Origin: Eutreptiella sp. 'Long Island Sound 2002'
Taxonomy: Eukaryota > Euglenozoa > Euglenophyceae > Eutreptiales > Eutreptiaceae
Direction: 5' to 3'
Assembly (NCBI GenBank): GCA_964036045.1
Contig: OZ038382.1
Span: 75,502,687 to 75,566,686 of the forward strand
Length of the DNA: 64,000 bases
The notes beneath the pieces are model-generated. The model was given only the letters and a program-made list of their open reading frames with translations. It made no database searches and had not been told where the DNA came from. This document shows positions 62,062 to 64,000 of the stretch, in pieces (positions within the stretch are counted from its first letter, which is position 1; the number at the start of each line of letters is the position of its first letter). Position numbers and translations under genes: made by a program.

Positions 62062-64000
62062 ATGGATCCAAGAAAGGAGGACGCCGACGTGAAGACAGCG
62101 CCAGCGCCTGAGGCACCGGCAAGGCCGGCACCTGGCGCTGTACCTTCGGTGGAGCCCTTACATGGGCCAGTGGATGCGGCTGAGGACTCCCTGGATGGAC
62201 TCCAGACGGCCTTCGGGGCCTTGTCTGTCGAAGAAGTGGTCTCTCAACCTCAGCCTGTGAAGAGGAAGAGGGAGAACGAGAGCGAGAAGGATGCTGGAGG
62301 AGAAGCAGACGAAGGAGAGGAACAAGGGCAAGACCTGACGCATGACCCTACCTTCGAAGGCGCACCAAGCGCTTCTGGCCTTCACGCATCACCCTCTCCT
62401 TTAACCACCACACTCCCAGCTGCCGCAACATCCACTTCCACAACCAACCCGCCTATGGCAGAGGGCACAGGCTTTACTGGCATGCCTCCCTACCCCGCCT
62501 ATGGTATGGGCCCACCTACCACTGCGCTCCATGAGGCAACTACTGCCAGTGAGCCGGTGGCTTCCAGCTCTGCGCTGCGATGGTATGCGGCTGACTATAC
62601 CCAGCCACTACACGCTACTGGAACCTATATGGATGTTCCTGGGTATGCTCCTGGGTATGCACCTGGGTATGCACCCTTGAGTGGGTTGAGGAGAGGACCA
62701 GAGTCTCTTGGAGGCAGGAGTAGAGGATCGGGAAGATCCTCCAACAGGTCCCTGACGCGGTCGGAGATCAACGAGGTGCTCCGAGGAGCCACCTCAAAAA
62801 TCGTGGGCGATCTCACTCAAGAGATCAGAGAGAAGCTGGAGCCCCTGATGATCCCGCCCCAAACGTCACCTATCTCGGTGGGAATGTCACCCCACCGAGT
62901 ACAGGCTAACCACCTGACTGCAGGGTTGACAAATACCCTGGGGAGCCTGAGGAGCCGACCGATGCCGACTCCTGCAGCTGTACCGAGAAGTCCCTTCGTG
63001 CCGAGAACGGCCCAGCCGCCCTACAGCCACGTGACGAACTCGACGAGGGCCGAGCTGGACCGGCTGGGGCTAACAGCCTTGAGGGCTATGGTGGATGTAG
63101 AGCCTTATGGCTCTAGTGATCTAGGCGGAGACCCCTCCGATGACGAGCCGCCGTCGATGGATTCTTCTTCACCCTCAGATGACGAGGACCCTGAGGACCC
63201 CGAGGACCCCAAGGGTAAGAAGAAGAAGAAGAAGAAGGTGATGACCCGACGCCCTGAAGGACGCCGGACTCAGGAGGCGAAGGCTATTGCCACCTCCAAG
63301 ATCATGCTGAACCTGCCGGACTTCACAGGCAAGGACCTCAGCGAGTTCGCTGAGAATTTTGGCCGGTTTCTACGACTGACCGGCCAAACCCACGCCAGTG
63401 GGCGAGTGAAGTGCGATCTGCTCCTGCAGTGCTGCAAGACCAAGTACCTGGAGAAGCAGGTCAGGCAGATCGTAACTAAATCCGCCACCTTTGCCGATGT
63501 GTTGGTTGCCCTGGAGAGGCAGTACCCGACCTACGAAACCGACCTCTCCATCAGGGTCGAGATCCAGAACCTGCCCGTGCTGCCCAACAACCCCAAACCT
63601 GGCAGGGTATCCGAGCTGTTGGCTGATCTGGATCACTGGGCTGGACGACTGACGCCCGGTTCCTACAGCAGCGACGACCTGCTGTTCTGGTTGGTGGCCA
63701 AGCTCCCTCGAGAGCTATGGGACGAGTGCCGTTCGACGGCGGAGCGCAAGGCCAGATCCCTCCACTACGAGGATCTGTGCGTGCTACTCCTGGAGCTGGC
63801 GTTGGAGAAGGAGAGCGACCAGCACTTGAACAACTACCGTCCTGGTGGTGGAGGTTCTGGAGGCAAAGGGTACCAAGGGTCCCGACCTGGGCAGGGGACT
63901 ACCCCCAAACACGCCCACGCCCGTACTATGGAGAACGTGAAGGAGCTATTCTGGTGTGACGCCAGAGACGAGCAGGGCCACCTGCAGCACGCCTCTGACT
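62062..64000 (+). CDS. Element C Gag, partial (runs off the window)
   Basis: Open for 646 codons from ATG at 62,062 to the last base with no stop. It reads MDPRKEDADVKTAPAPEAPA, the Pro/Ala/Ser-rich first third, PGYAPGYAPG, a Lys run after DPEDPKG (about 63,210), the capsid-like domain (LPDFTGKDLSEFAENFGRFLRLTGQ, about 63,310-63,830) and the start of the Cys/His region at the end (ELFWCDARDEQGHLQHASD). It parallels element A Gag residue by residue with scattered substitutions. The continuing open frame suggests a functional or young copy. Confidence 0.93.
   Translation, partial: MDPRKEDADVKTAPAPEAPARPAPGAVPSVEPLHGPVDAAEDSLDGLQTAFGALSVEEVVSQPQPVKRKRENESEKDAGGEADEGEEQGQDLTHDPTFEGAPSASGLHASPSPLTTTLPAAATSTSTTNPPMAEGTGFTGMPPYPAYGMGPPTTALHEATTASEPVASSSALRWYAADYTQPLHATGTYMDVPGYAPGYAPGYAPLSGLRRGPESLGGRSRGSGRSSNRSLTRSEINEVLRGATSKIVGDLTQEIREKLEPLMIPPQTSPISVGMSPHRVQANHLTAGLTNTLGSLRSRPMPTPAAVPRSPFVPRTAQPPYSHVTNSTRAELDRLGLTALRAMVDVEPYGSSDLGGDPSDDEPPSMDSSSPSDDEDPEDPEDPKGKKKKKKKVMTRRPEGRRTQEAKAIATSKIMLNLPDFTGKDLSEFAENFGRFLRLTGQTHASGRVKCDLLLQCCKTKYLEKQVRQIVTKSATFADVLVALERQYPTYETDLSIRVEIQNLPVLPNNPKPGRVSELLADLDHWAGRLTPGSYSSDDLLFWLVAKLPRELWDECRSTAERKARSLHYEDLCVLLLELALEKESDQHLNNYRPGGGGSGGKGYQGSRPGQGTTPKHAHARTMENVKELFWCDARDEQGHLQHASD

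Larger units (their letters stand above)
61165..64000 (+). mobile_element. Element C: second member of the element A family, truncated by the window
   Basis: LTR, primer-binding site and gag in the + direction, homologous to element A along its whole length but with many substitutions and small indels in the LTR. It sits inside the B' gag relic. The right part (knuckle, Pol, 3' LTR) lies outside the window, so intactness is unknown. Confidence 0.92.

Overview
The window is eukaryotic nuclear DNA, almost all of it repeat. It probably comes from an alga-like protist: the only recognisable host gene is a small piece of a P-protein/ArsB-NhaD-type transporter with intron-like borders, and the rest is large Ty3-type LTR retrotransposons, satellites and low-complexity DNA. 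I see no rRNA, no complete tRNA, no CRISPR and no bacterial operon. The exact lineage (chromerid, dinoflagellate or other) cannot be decided from this sequence.

Region by region. (1) 1-4,320: host-like DNA with 20-bp minisatellites, one of which flips orientation at about 1,380, a 57-bp hairpin palindrome, an exon with a SUMO-interaction-like motif, and P-protein-like exon remains. (2) 4,340-12,670: a satellite of ~179-bp monomers in a three-monomer (~536 bp) higher-order repeat, interrupted by a second ~187-bp satellite and the tip of an inverted-repeat arm; part of it is a 2.78-kb tandem duplication. (3) 12,671-24,100, minus strand: element A, an intact-looking Ty3-type element with LTRs that look identical, Gag and a 1,632-residue Pol. 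(4) 24,101-33,667: satellite continuation, then two ~3.2-kb inverted-repeat arms around a 2.2-kb centre with unidentified ORFs. (5) 33,668-39,530: non-coding DNA, then a block almost without T on the + strand (about 4 T in 1,740 bases) and a CCAGGAGTGGCG-type minisatellite. (6) 39,531-59,858: element D, a decayed relative of A on the minus strand. It is split by element B (40,755-51,498; 532-bp TG...CA LTRs; AGCCC target duplication) and by a 1.43-kb satellite-bearing unit bounded by 20-bp inverted repeats. (7) 59,859-61,164: a + strand gag relic of a B-type element. Element D sits in its LTR, and element C (61,165 to the window end), a + strand relative of A, sits in its gag.

The retroelements share unusual features. 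Gag and Pol are in one frame separated by a stop at a homologous place (TGA in A, TAG in B and D), which suggests readthrough. A Dam/DIRS-like adenine-methyltransferase-like segment lies between protease and reverse transcriptase in A, B and D. A and D have H-x-D-D in place of Y-x-D-D in reverse transcriptase. B starts its gag inside the LTR and translates straight through the primer-binding site. The LTRs of A and C carry a tRNA-like block with a perfect pol III B box. The nesting gives a relative history: B-type relic, then D, then B; satellite plus inverted-repeat arm, then 2.78-kb duplication, then A.
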